In this document: one piece after another, positions 1 through 5,383 of the stretch
Numbering within the stretch: the first letter of the stretch is position 1
Layout of the letters: each line of letters opens with the position of its first letter
DNA from: Collinsella sp.
Lineage (GTDB): Bacteria > Actinomycetota > Coriobacteriia > Coriobacteriales > Coriobacteriaceae
Reading direction: 5' to 3'
Length of the DNA: 5,383 nucleotides
NCBI GenBank assembly: GCA_014871545.1
Contig: WGSR01000113.1
Coordinates: 1-5,383, forward strand
Translations under genes and position numbers: made by a program
The notes under the pieces: generated by a model
Told to the model about the DNA's origin: nothing
What the model saw: the letters and a program-made list of their open reading frames with translations, nothing else
The model's database searches: none

Positions 1-75
1 GGTGGGCCGTCAGGGGTTCGAACCCTGGACCTTGGGATTAAAAGTCCCCTGCTCTGCCAGCTGAGCTAACGGCCC
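1..75 (-). tRNA. tRNA-Lys, anticodon UUU
   Basis: The minus strand folds into a complete cloverleaf. The acceptor stem GGGCCGT (75-69) pairs with ACGGCCC (10-4). The D arm is GCTC...GAGC. The anticodon stem GGGGA/TCCCA is weakest at its outer pair. The anticodon loop CTTTTAA lies at 44-38, with anticodon TTT at 42-40. The T arm is CAGGG-TTCGAAC-CCCTG. The discriminator base is A at position 3, followed by CC at 2-1, so the 3' CCA appears to be encoded in the genome with its last A just outside the window. The UUU anticodon reads AAA and, by wobble, AAG lysine codons. The gene lies 28 nt after the stop codon of the upstream aminopeptidase gene on the same strand. Confidence 0.96.
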
Positions 76-84
76 GCGGGTGGC

Positions 85-113
85 ATTGTACCACGGTCTG
101 GGACTATTCCCAA
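85..113 (-). promoter_or_regulatory. Probable sigma-70-type promoter of tRNA-Lys
   Basis: On the minus strand, TTGGGA (113-108, 4 of 6 matches to TTGACA) is followed by exactly 17 nt and then TACAAT (90-85, 5 of 6 matches to TATAAT). The expected start of transcription is near position 78, about 3 nt before the mature tRNA 5' end at 75. The -35 element lies in the last codons of the aminopeptidase gene (Trp-Glu) just before its TAG stop. The match and spacing are seen directly; activity is inferred. Confidence 0.6.
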
Positions 114-1384
114 CTCCATTGGCCGTTCTGGAAAATCACAACTTCACGTCCATCAGGCGTAATGCCCGTAATATCGATGTCGTCCGTGCCGATCATAAAA
201 TCGACGTGCGTGCTCGAGACGTTAACGCCATGCTCCAGGAGCTCCTCCTTGGACATGTCATACCCACCCTCGATGCATTCGGGGAAACCGACACCTAGCG
301 CGAGATGGCAGCTAGCGTTCTCGTCATAGAGCGTGTCATAGAACAGAACGCCGCTTTCGCGGATCGGAGTGTTCTTGGAAATGAGCGCGACCTCGCCCAG
401 ATGAGCGGCACCTTCATCGGTGTCAATAATGCTCGCAAGCGTTGCCTTGCCCACGCGGGCGTCGTAGTCCACCACGCGGCCGCCCTCGAACTTAATCCAA
501 AAATCTTCGACTTTATTGCCGTGGTGGATGAGCGGCATGGCCGAGTACACGATACCGTCGGCGCGCATGCGATCGGGCGAGGTGAAGACTTCCTCGGTGG
601 GAATGTTGGGGAAGAAGGGGTGTCCATCGGGCGTCTTGCCCTTGCCGCCGGCCCACTCGTGACCCTTCGTCATGCCAATCGTCAGATCGGTTCCATTTGC
701 CGCGGTGTAATGCAAGTAGTCGAAACGATTGTCGTTCAGGAAACGCAGGTTCTTTTCGAATGCGGCGTCATGGAGTTCCCAGTCGCTCTCCGGGTCCTGG
801 CCATCGGCGCGCGCGGTGTGCAGAATCGCATTCCACAGTTTATAGATTGCAACCTCATCGGCGTCTCCTGGGAACACCTCGTGCGCCCAAGCCACGACCG
901 GAGCGCCGGCGATGCACCACGGATTGATGTTGTAATCCAGTCCACGGCGGAAAACTTTGCACTGCGTATTCCTCGCCTTTGATGCCGCGGCCGGCTTGGC
1001 TGGATCGATGCCCTTGAGGGCCGCAGGATCCGCACCTTCGATAAAGACAAAGCAGGCACCATCCTGGGCCAAGGAATCCAGCTGCATGCGCTTCCACTCG
1101 GGTGTCTGCTCAAAATAGCTTTTCTCGACATGCTCGTACGTGAGCCTCGTCACGGCATCATCGGCCCAAATGACCGTCACGTGGCCGGCGGCGGCAGCAT
1201 AGGCCTCCGCGACCACCACGCGCGCAAACGGCGCGCACTCGACCGGAGACTGAACGACGACCTCCTGGCCGGGCTTGACGTTTACGCCCTTGCGGACGAC
1301 CAGGCGCGCGTAGTTTTTAATCTTGGGCTCCAGGGCCTTCATGCCCTCCAGAGCCTCTTCGACCGTCAGGGCAGCTCGAATCAT
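104..1384 (-). CDS. M29-family metallo-aminopeptidase (AmpS/PepS/AmpT type)
   Basis: This 426-aa protein, close to the usual ~410 aa, is a probable cytoplasmic aminopeptidase that removes N-terminal residues from peptides with a pair of divalent metal ions. It has no signal peptide or membrane segment. Family landmarks, numbered from the chosen start, are PTEEVFTSP (Glu265), HLGEVALI (Glu331), NASCHLALG (His360) and STHVDFMIG (His393 and Asp395). Their spacing agrees with the metal ligands known for the M29 family. The N-terminal region (ARLVVRKGVNVKPGQEV) is also typical. The ATG at 1384 was chosen because GGAG lies 6 nt upstream. A longer form from ATG 1396 would add four residues (MEWH) but has no ribosome site. 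Seven residues after His360 there is Phe367, where some family members have a conserved Tyr. The gene follows a terminator and precedes tRNA-Lys. The exact subfamily and substrates cannot be told. Confidence 0.93.
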   Translation of the reverse strand: MIRAALTVEEALEGMKALEPKIKNYARLVVRKGVNVKPGQEVVVQSPVECAPFARVVVAEAYAAAAGHVTVIWADDAVTRLTYEHVEKSYFEQTPEWKRMQLDSLAQDGACFVFIEGADPAALKGIDPAKPAAASKARNTQCKVFRRGLDYNINPWCIAGAPVVAWAHEVFPGDADEVAIYKLWNAILHTARADGQDPESDWELHDAAFEKNLRFLNDNRFDYLHYTAANGTDLTIGMTKGHEWAGGKGKTPDGHPFFPNIPTEEVFTSPDRMRADGIVYSAMPLIHHGNKVEDFWIKFEGGRVVDYDARVGKATLASIIDTDEGAAHLGEVALISKNTPIRESGVLFYDTLYDENASCHLALGVGFPECIEGGYDMSKEELLEHGVNVSSTHVDFMIGTDDIDITGITPDGREVVIFQNGQWSWE

Positions 1385-1390
1385 GTGCCA

Positions 1391-1394
1391 CTCC
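1391..1394 (-). promoter_or_regulatory. Ribosome binding site deciding the aminopeptidase start
   Basis: GGAG on the minus strand is followed by 6 nt and the ATG at 1384. It lies inside the first codons of the longer reading (ATG 1396), so it favours the shorter protein. Upstream of 1396 the sequence is TTCTATAGATAG, with no Shine-Dalgarno match. Confidence 0.6.
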
Positions 1395-1399
1395 ATCTA

Positions 1400-1429
1400 T
1401 CTATAGAACAGTAAAAAGGCGCGCCGCAA
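1400..1429 (-). promoter_or_regulatory. Weak candidate promoter of the aminopeptidase gene
   Basis: On the minus strand, TTGCGG (1429-1424, 3 of 6 matches to the -35 consensus) is followed by 18 nt and TATAGA (1405-1400, 4 of 6 matches to the -10 consensus). Transcription would begin near 1393, just upstream of the ATG at 1384, giving a very short leader. The -35 element would lie in the loop of the upstream terminator. The match is poor. The main argument is that a gene placed directly behind a terminator needs a promoter in this short space, unless it depends on readthrough. Confidence 0.25.
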
Positions 1430-1443
1430 AAACGACGCGCCTT
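1413..1443 (-). terminator. Intrinsic terminator after purC and the small membrane protein gene
   Basis: On the minus strand an 8-bp stem AAGGCGCG/CGCGCCTT (1443-1436 with 1423-1416) closes a 12-nt loop, in which two more pairs (1434-1433 with 1426-1425) can form past a mismatch. The stem runs into a stretch of five T (1417-1413). It begins 30 nt after the TAG stop of the 191-aa gene. This is the classic rho-independent layout. In the opposite direction the stem is followed by ATATCTT, so termination is mainly for the minus strand. Confidence 0.85.
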
Positions 1444-1473
1444 ATATCTTAGCGATAAGTATGTATGCAAACG

Positions 1474-2049
1474 CTACTTCTTCTTGGAGTCCTTCTGGTC
1501 CTCCTCGGCAGCCGCGCGCTCAATAAGAGCGTTGAGCTTGTTCTCGGACATGCCCTCGGCCTGCGCGCGGTACATGTTGCGCAAGGGACGAATACGAGCG
1601 AAGTCGTAGATAAAGTCACCTAGGATGATGACATAGGACAAAACGATGCCGACCATCTGGACAGGGCTGGACACCATGCCAGCGGGAGCGAAGTACAGCG
1701 AGGCCCAAATTGCCACGACGAGCACCATGCCAATGGCGAGCACAATCCACCAGATGCGACGGCGCTTGGTGTAGTCCTCGTCCTGCTTGAGGAGGATATT
1801 CGACACCGTATAGATGCGGTCCTCCTTGGCGCGCTGCTTGGCCTTGCGGGCGCGCTTCTCCTCTTTAGAGAGGCCCTCGAGGTTCTCGCCCTTCTCGAGC
1901 TCTTTGCGGCGTGCCTTAGACGAAGCCGGCACGACGCGAACGGAGCTCGCTGCTTGGCGGGCGGGCTTAGCAGATGCGGCAGACTTGCGCGCAACCCCGG
2001 TAACTTCGTGGGATTGCGTGCGCTTGTTCGTGGCGCTACGGGTACTCAC
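1474..2049 (-). CDS. Uncharacterised two-helix membrane protein coupled to purC
   Basis: I do not recognise a named family for this 191-aa protein. Residues 1-45 are a basic, Ala/Ser-rich, probably disordered tail. Residues 45-80 are highly charged (Lys/Arg/Glu) and probably helical. Two hydrophobic segments follow, at about 99-121 (RRRIWWIVLAIGMVLVVAIW) and about 130-150, joined by a short loop. The C-terminus is acidic and then ends in lysines (DSKKK). Basic residues flank both helices (YTKRRR before, RIRPLR after), so both termini are probably cytoplasmic. There is no signal peptide or catalytic motif. The GTG start directly follows the purC TAA stop (TAAGTG). Its ribosome site AAGGAG (2064-2059) lies in the last purC codons, 9 nt from the start, so the two genes are probably translationally coupled. 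An intrinsic terminator follows. The gene is very likely real; its function is unknown. Confidence 0.85.
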   Translation of the reverse strand: MSTRSATNKRTQSHEVTGVARKSAASAKPARQAASSVRVVPASSKARRKELEKGENLEGLSKEEKRARKAKQRAKEDRIYTVSNILLKQDEDYTKRRRIWWIVLAIGMVLVVAIWASLYFAPAGMVSSPVQMVGIVLSYVIILGDFIYDFARIRPLRNMYRAQAEGMSENKLNALIERAAAEEDQKDSKKK

Positions 2050-2937
2050 TTATGCGTTCTCCTTCATGCTTGTGAACTGGGAGCCGGTGATGATCTGGAA
2101 GGCCTCGCGATAGCGCTCGGACGTGCCATCGATGACCTCGGCGGGCAGGTGCGGGGTCTCCCCCGTCATATCCCAGTTGGCCTTGAGCCAATTGCGAACG
2201 AATTGCTTGTCGTAGCTAGGCTGGATCTTGCCCTCCTCGTAGCTGGCAGCAGGCCAGAAACGGCTGGAGTCGGGCGTGAGGCACTCGTCGATCAGCGTGA
2301 CCTTGCCATCAATAACACCAAACTCGAACTTGGTGTCGGCAATGATGATGCCACGGGTCGCGGCGTACTCGGCAGCGGCCTTGTAGATCTTGAGGGACAG
2401 GTCGCGAATCTGCGTGGCGATGTCCTCACCCACGATCTCGCAGCAACGCTCGAACGAAATGTTCTCGTCGTGGTCGCCGATCTCGGCCTTCGTGGACGGC
2501 GTGAACAGCGGCTCGGGAAGCTTGGAGGCCTCGGTCAGACCCTCGGGCAGCTGAATGCCGCAGACGGTGCCGTTCTCGTCATAGGTCTTCTTGCCCGAAC
2601 CGGTCAGATAGCCGCGGACGATGCACTCGATAGGAATCGTCTGGGCCTTCTTAACCAGCATGGCGCGGCCAGCGAGGTAGTCACGATACTCAGCAAACTC
2701 CTCGGGGAAATCCGCCGGGTCGATGGAAACGAGATGGTTGGGGACGATGTCGGCAAACTTATCGAACCAGAATGCCGAGATGCGATTGAGCACCTCTCCC
2801 TTAAACGGAATCTCGTCGGGAAGAATGAAGTCGAACGCAGAAATGCGGTCGGTGGCGACCATCAGCAGGTTTTCACCGGCATCGTAGATATCACGAACCT
2901 TGCCACGGGAATCCGGACGACGCTCCATCGTTGTCAC
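2050..2937 (-). CDS. purC: Phosphoribosylaminoimidazole-succinocarboxamide synthase (SAICAR synthetase)
   Basis: The enzyme joins CAIR and aspartate using ATP to make SAICAR in de novo purine synthesis, in the cytoplasm. At 295 aa it belongs to the longer form of the family (the short bacterial form is about 240 aa). Visible motifs are GKVRDIYD (12-19, nucleotide-binding loop), ATDRISAFD (28-36), IECIVRGYLTGSG (103-115), FTPSTKAEIGDHDENI (145-160), IADTKFEFG (199-207) and DECLTPDSSRFWP (217-229). The family signatures are intact. The GTG at 2937 was chosen because AAGGAG (2951-2946) stands 8 nt upstream. The frame also contains GTG 2946, which lies inside that ribosome site, and ATG 2928, which is 17 nt from it. 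The downstream membrane-protein gene follows without a gap. No other purine gene is in the window. The upstream neighbour is a sensor kinase gene, separated by about 110 nt holding a hairpin. Confidence 0.96.
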   Translation of the reverse strand: MTTMERRPDSRGKVRDIYDAGENLLMVATDRISAFDFILPDEIPFKGEVLNRISAFWFDKFADIVPNHLVSIDPADFPEEFAEYRDYLAGRAMLVKKAQTIPIECIVRGYLTGSGKKTYDENGTVCGIQLPEGLTEASKLPEPLFTPSTKAEIGDHDENISFERCCEIVGEDIATQIRDLSLKIYKAAAEYAATRGIIIADTKFEFGVIDGKVTLIDECLTPDSSRFWPAASYEEGKIQPSYDKQFVRNWLKANWDMTGETPHLPAEVIDGTSERYREAFQIITGSQFTSMKENA

Positions 2938-2945
2938 GTGAGTCA

Positions 2946-2951
2946 CTCCTT
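2946..2951 (-). promoter_or_regulatory. Ribosome binding site deciding the purC start
   Basis: AAGGAG on the minus strand lies 8 nt before GTG 2937. The in-frame GTG at 2946 overlaps this site and so cannot use it, which makes 2937 the best start. Confidence 0.7.
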
Positions 2952-2968
2952 ACCTAAATACGACAGAA

Positions 2969-2988
2969 ATGCGGGTTCTTTCCCGCAT
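2969..2988 (-). terminator. Hairpin between kinase gene and purC: weak terminator or leader structure
   Basis: A perfect 7-bp stem ATGCGGG/CCCGCAT closes a 6-nt loop. On the minus strand it is followed by TTCTGTCGT, a broken U-run, so it is at best a weak intrinsic terminator for the two-component operon. Only 17 nt separate the stem from the purC ribosome site, too little for a full promoter. The hairpin must therefore lie within, or at the very start of, any transcript that carries purC. It may be an attenuator or an untranslated-leader element instead of a simple gene-end terminator. Confidence 0.45.
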
Positions 2989-3046
2989 GTTTTCGCAAAC
3001 TCGGAGCGGCAGGGACGCGGCCCCTCCTTCACCGAATAGCGAAAAG

Positions 3047-4612
3047 CTAGTGCTCCATTGTAGTAGATGCCGCGTCCGCCGTGTGCTCGCGGGGCAGATG
3101 AATTGTAAAAGTCGTACCCTTTCCAAGCTCCGACTCCACGGATATGTAGCCATGGTGACGCTCGACGATCTGCTTGGTCACGGCGAGGCCGACGCCCAGG
3201 CCGCCAGCTTCGCGGGCGCGGCTGGCATCGGCGCGCCAAAACCGCCCGAAAATGCGCGACAGATCGTCCTTGGCAATACCGATGCCGGTATCAGAAACGG
3301 CAATGCTGACGTGCCTGCGGTCACTGAGCACCGACACCACGACCCAACCGCCCTCGGGGGTGTAGCGCATGGCGTTGCTCATGAGGTTGATAACACATTG
3401 CGTGATCATGTCGGGATCGGCTTCGACGACATCGTCGTGACCCTGGGTCTCGTCCGCAAAACGCAGGCGCAGATCGCGGTCGGCAAACAGACGCTCCTGG
3501 CCGTTCACAATCGATCGCACGAAAGGAACCATGTCCACCGGCTCAAGGTTGAGCGGAGCCGTGCTGTTTTCCATGCGCGACAGGTCGAGCATCTGCTGCA
3601 CCAGACGAGCCAGGCGACGCGTCTCGGAAGCAACGGTCTCCAAATGCTCATCGTCGGTGGGATACACGCCGTCCTGCATGGCCTCGACCGTCGCAAGCAT
3701 CGCCATAAGCGGCGTGCGCAGCTCGTGTGCGACATCCGAGGTCAGGCGCTTCTCGTGTTTCATATCCTTCTCGAGCGAGGTGGCCATCTCATCGAAGGTC
3801 TCACCCAGCTGATCGATCTCGTCATCACCGCGCAGCCCCGTGCGAGCCGACAGGTCGCCGTCACGGATTTGCTTTGCGGTACTGGTGATGCGATGAATCG
3901 GTTTGGTGAGCATGCGCGACACGAGCGATCCGATAACGACCGAAATGCAGATTGCAACAACCGCGGCGAGGGCCATGGCGTTAAAGGTCTTCTCCCTAAA
4001 CGCAGAGTCCGCCTTGGTGAGCAGAGCGTCGGAGCCGATGGCCCACAGCTTTACCTGTCCGACATGCTCGCCGGAAGACGTTACAATCTCGACGTTAGCA
4101 ACGCTATCGGAGTCGGTTGGAGCAGACGAGACCGGGCTATGCGATGCCCTCTTGCCGCTCGTGTCGTCGGTCGTAGCCTGGTTTTCGCGTACATCGGCGG
4201 TGGCGCTTGCCGAGGGCCAGGAATCGTCATAAACGATCACACCCTTTTTATTGACGACCTGCATGCCCAGATCGTCGGAAACCAAACTCGACGTTGCGAC
4301 CGTGCGCAGTTCTCCCGCGGTCCAAGAGCCGTTTTCCTCATATGAGGTCGCCAACTTCTCGGCAGCGGAATTTGCGATTTCGACGATATTGGAGCGTGTG
4401 TAATCCGAAAAGACCGTGCCCCACACAACAGAGACAACGCCCACCAGCACCAATACCGTCATGAGCGATGTCAGAGCAAAAGCAAGTGCCATGCGCGAGG
4501 GATAGCTCATCGTTGGCCGTGAATCGGAACGAGGCGTGTTCCAACTAGCCTTGGAACCCGCCTCGCTCTCCTGCTTGTGCTTTTGTCCGATTTCAAAGCG
4601 CGCAGGTGTCAT
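3047..4612 (-). CDS. Membrane sensor histidine kinase of a two-component system
   Basis: This 521-aa protein is a complete membrane histidine kinase that senses an unknown signal and phosphorylates the response regulator encoded just upstream. In order it has a hydrophilic N-terminal stretch (1-40), membrane helix 1 (about 41-66), an extracytoplasmic sensor region (about 67-209), membrane helix 2 (about 210-233), and a HAMP linker (about 230-282, MLTKPIHRITSTAKQI). The HisKA domain has the H-box DVAHELRTPL (phosphoacceptor His296). The ATPase domain has the N-box NLMSNAMRYTPEGG (Asn413), G1 DTGIGI (441-446), the F-box FGRFWRAD and G2 GGLGVGLAV (470-478). All catalytic motifs are intact. The sensor region carries a Ser/Thr/Asp-rich low-complexity stretch at about 134-171. 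The ATG at 4612 has the weak ribosome site AGGGA 8 nt upstream, overlapping the regulator's stop codon. Met35 and Met41 are alternatives without a ribosome site. The signal and any named orthologue cannot be assigned. Confidence 0.95.
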   Translation of the reverse strand: MTPARFEIGQKHKQESEAGSKASWNTPRSDSRPTMSYPSRMALAFALTSLMTVLVLVGVVSVVWGTVFSDYTRSNIVEIANSAAEKLATSYEENGSWTAGELRTVATSSLVSDDLGMQVVNKKGVIVYDDSWPSASATADVRENQATTDDTSGKRASHSPVSSAPTDSDSVANVEIVTSSGEHVGQVKLWAIGSDALLTKADSAFREKTFNAMALAAVVAICISVVIGSLVSRMLTKPIHRITSTAKQIRDGDLSARTGLRGDDEIDQLGETFDEMATSLEKDMKHEKRLTSDVAHELRTPLMAMLATVEAMQDGVYPTDDEHLETVASETRRLARLVQQMLDLSRMENSTAPLNLEPVDMVPFVRSIVNGQERLFADRDLRLRFADETQGHDDVVEADPDMITQCVINLMSNAMRYTPEGGWVVVSVLSDRRHVSIAVSDTGIGIAKDDLSRIFGRFWRADASRAREAGGLGVGLAVTKQIVERHHGYISVESELGKGTTFTIHLPREHTADAASTTMEH

Positions 4613-4623
4613 ATGTGATTTCC

Positions 4624-5346
4624 CTATTTCTCGTCCGACTTATCGGTCTTGGCCGGAGCCTCGAAGCGATAGCCGACACCATGGACGGTGTAGAGCCACT
4701 TGGGCTTCTTGGGATCATCGCCCAGCTTGGCGCGAAGATTCTTCACGTGGCTATCGATGGTGCGCTCATAGCCCTCAAAGTCATACCCGAGCACTTTCTC
4801 GACCAGCTCCATGCGGTTATACACACGGCCGGGATGACGGGCAAGTGTGGTGAGCAGCTTGAACTCGGAAGCCGTCAGATCGACTTCCTTGCCCTCGACC
4901 AAGATCTTGTGGCCCGAGATATCGATGACCAGATCGCCGAAGTCGAGCACCTCGACGGCGGGCTCGTCGGCCTGATGGGCACGGCGGAACAGAGCACGAA
5001 CGCGGGCGACGAGCTCGCGCGGCGAGAACGGCTTAATCAGATAGTCATCGGCGCCGAGCTCAAGACCGATAATACGGTCCTCGATCTCGCCCTTAGCCGT
5101 CAGCATGATGATGGGGACATCCGAGGTATCGCGAATGGTGCGGCAAACGCGCTCGCCGGGAATCTTGGGGAGCATAAGGTCGAGCACGACCAGGTCGAAC
5201 TGATGCTTCTCGAACTCCTCGATCGCGGACTGACCGTCGCCGACGCCCACAACCCAGTAGCCTTCGCGCTCGAGATAGGCAGCGACGGCGTCACGGATTG
5301 CCTTCTCATCCTCGACCAGCAGAATCTTTTTTGCATCTGAAGCCAT
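4624..5346 (-). CDS. OmpR/PhoB-family response regulator
   Basis: This 240-aa cytoplasmic DNA-binding regulator is the partner of the kinase that starts 11 nt downstream. The receiver domain (about 7-122) has the acidic pair Glu12-Asp13, the phosphoacceptor Asp56 in VVLDLMLP, the switch residue Thr83 (MLTAK) and the conserved Lys105 (LIKPFSP). The C-terminal winged-helix domain (about 133-229) has LTASEFKLL (157-165), the recognition-helix region ERTIDSHVKNLRAKL (194-208) and the wing YTVHGVGYRFE (219-229). Length and layout are standard. The ATG at 5346 is preferred, with a G-rich ribosome site (AGGGGG, 8 nt away). The same frame could start at TTG 5367 with seven more residues but has no ribosome site there. 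Target genes are unknown. Systems of this class often control their own operon, which is inference here. The operon promoter is probably beyond the window edge. Confidence 0.95.
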   Translation of the reverse strand: MASDAKKILLVEDEKAIRDAVAAYLEREGYWVVGVGDGQSAIEEFEKHQFDLVVLDLMLPKIPGERVCRTIRDTSDVPIIMLTAKGEIEDRIIGLELGADDYLIKPFSPRELVARVRALFRRAHQADEPAVEVLDFGDLVIDISGHKILVEGKEVDLTASEFKLLTTLARHPGRVYNRMELVEKVLGYDFEGYERTIDSHVKNLRAKLGDDPKKPKWLYTVHGVGYRFEAPAKTDKSDEK

Positions 5347-5383
5347 AACACGGCCCCCCTGTCTCAATTAGCTAAGAACAAGC

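Noticed and set aside
99..112. A 5-bp hairpin at the end of the aminopeptidase gene as a terminator
   Set aside because: The stem is short, spans the stop codon and has no U-run; it also overlaps the better supported tRNA promoter.
305..982. A 225-codon open frame on the plus strand
   Set aside because: It is antisense to the well-supported M29 aminopeptidase and has no recognisable motif.
2943..3032. A 29-codon leader frame (GTG at 3032) ending over the purC ribosome site
   Set aside because: No ribosome site precedes its GTG, and the peptide has no run of codons suggesting an attenuator. The strong Shine-Dalgarno sequence nearby lies inside it, not before it.
1954..3039. A 361-codon open frame on the plus strand
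   Set aside because: It lies antisense to purC and the membrane-protein gene. Its translation has no recognisable family, and the minus-strand proteins are unmistakable.
2969..4345. A 458-codon open frame on the plus strand
   Set aside because: It is antisense to the histidine kinase, whose motifs are complete. Long mirror frames are common in GC-rich coding DNA.
4606..5340. A 244-codon open frame on the plus strand
   Set aside because: It mirrors the response regulator almost end to end and shows no domain of its own.
5347..5367. Seven-residue N-terminal extension of the response regulator from TTG 5367
   Set aside because: There is no ribosome site upstream of the TTG, while ATG 5346 has a G-rich site at normal distance and starts right before the receiver domain.
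5347..5383. Promoter of the two-component operon (GCTAAT-like -10 on the minus strand)
   Set aside because: The window ends before a -35 element at proper spacing could be judged, so no promoter can be supported.

Overview
The window looks like an ordinary chromosomal segment from a fairly GC-rich Gram-positive bacterium. The mix of GTG and ATG starts, strong Shine-Dalgarno sites, a CCA-encoding tRNA and the flavour of the proteins fits an anaerobic actinobacterium of the Coriobacteriia (Collinsella/Olsenella type). That placement is an inference from impression, not from a search. Every supported gene lies on the minus strand, so transcription runs from the high coordinates to the low ones.

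Layout in direction of transcription: (1) 5346-4624, an OmpR/PhoB-class response regulator; (2) 4612-3047, its partner membrane histidine kinase, 11 nt downstream and almost certainly in the same operon; (3) a ~110 nt gap with a 7-bp hairpin and an unused-looking Shine-Dalgarno sequence; (4) 2937-2050, purC (SAICAR synthetase of de novo purine synthesis); (5) 2049-1474, a 191-aa two-helix membrane protein of unknown function, whose GTG start directly follows the purC stop codon; (6) 1443-1413, a clear intrinsic terminator; (7) 1384-104, an M29-family metallo-aminopeptidase; (8) 75-1, tRNA-Lys(UUU), running to the window edge, with a good sigma-70-type promoter that overlaps the end of the peptidase gene.

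The response regulator and kinase form one signalling unit with an unknown signal. purC and the small membrane protein form a tightly coupled pair ended by the terminator. The peptidase and the tRNA appear to be separately transcribed housekeeping genes. No mobile element, CRISPR array, phage gene or defence system was seen. No clearly new system was found. The points most worth a second look are the purC leader (hairpin plus orphan Shine-Dalgarno), the uncharacterised membrane protein coupled to purC, a Phe where the M29 family is thought to carry a conserved Tyr, and the compact overlap of terminator, promoter and start region before the peptidase gene.
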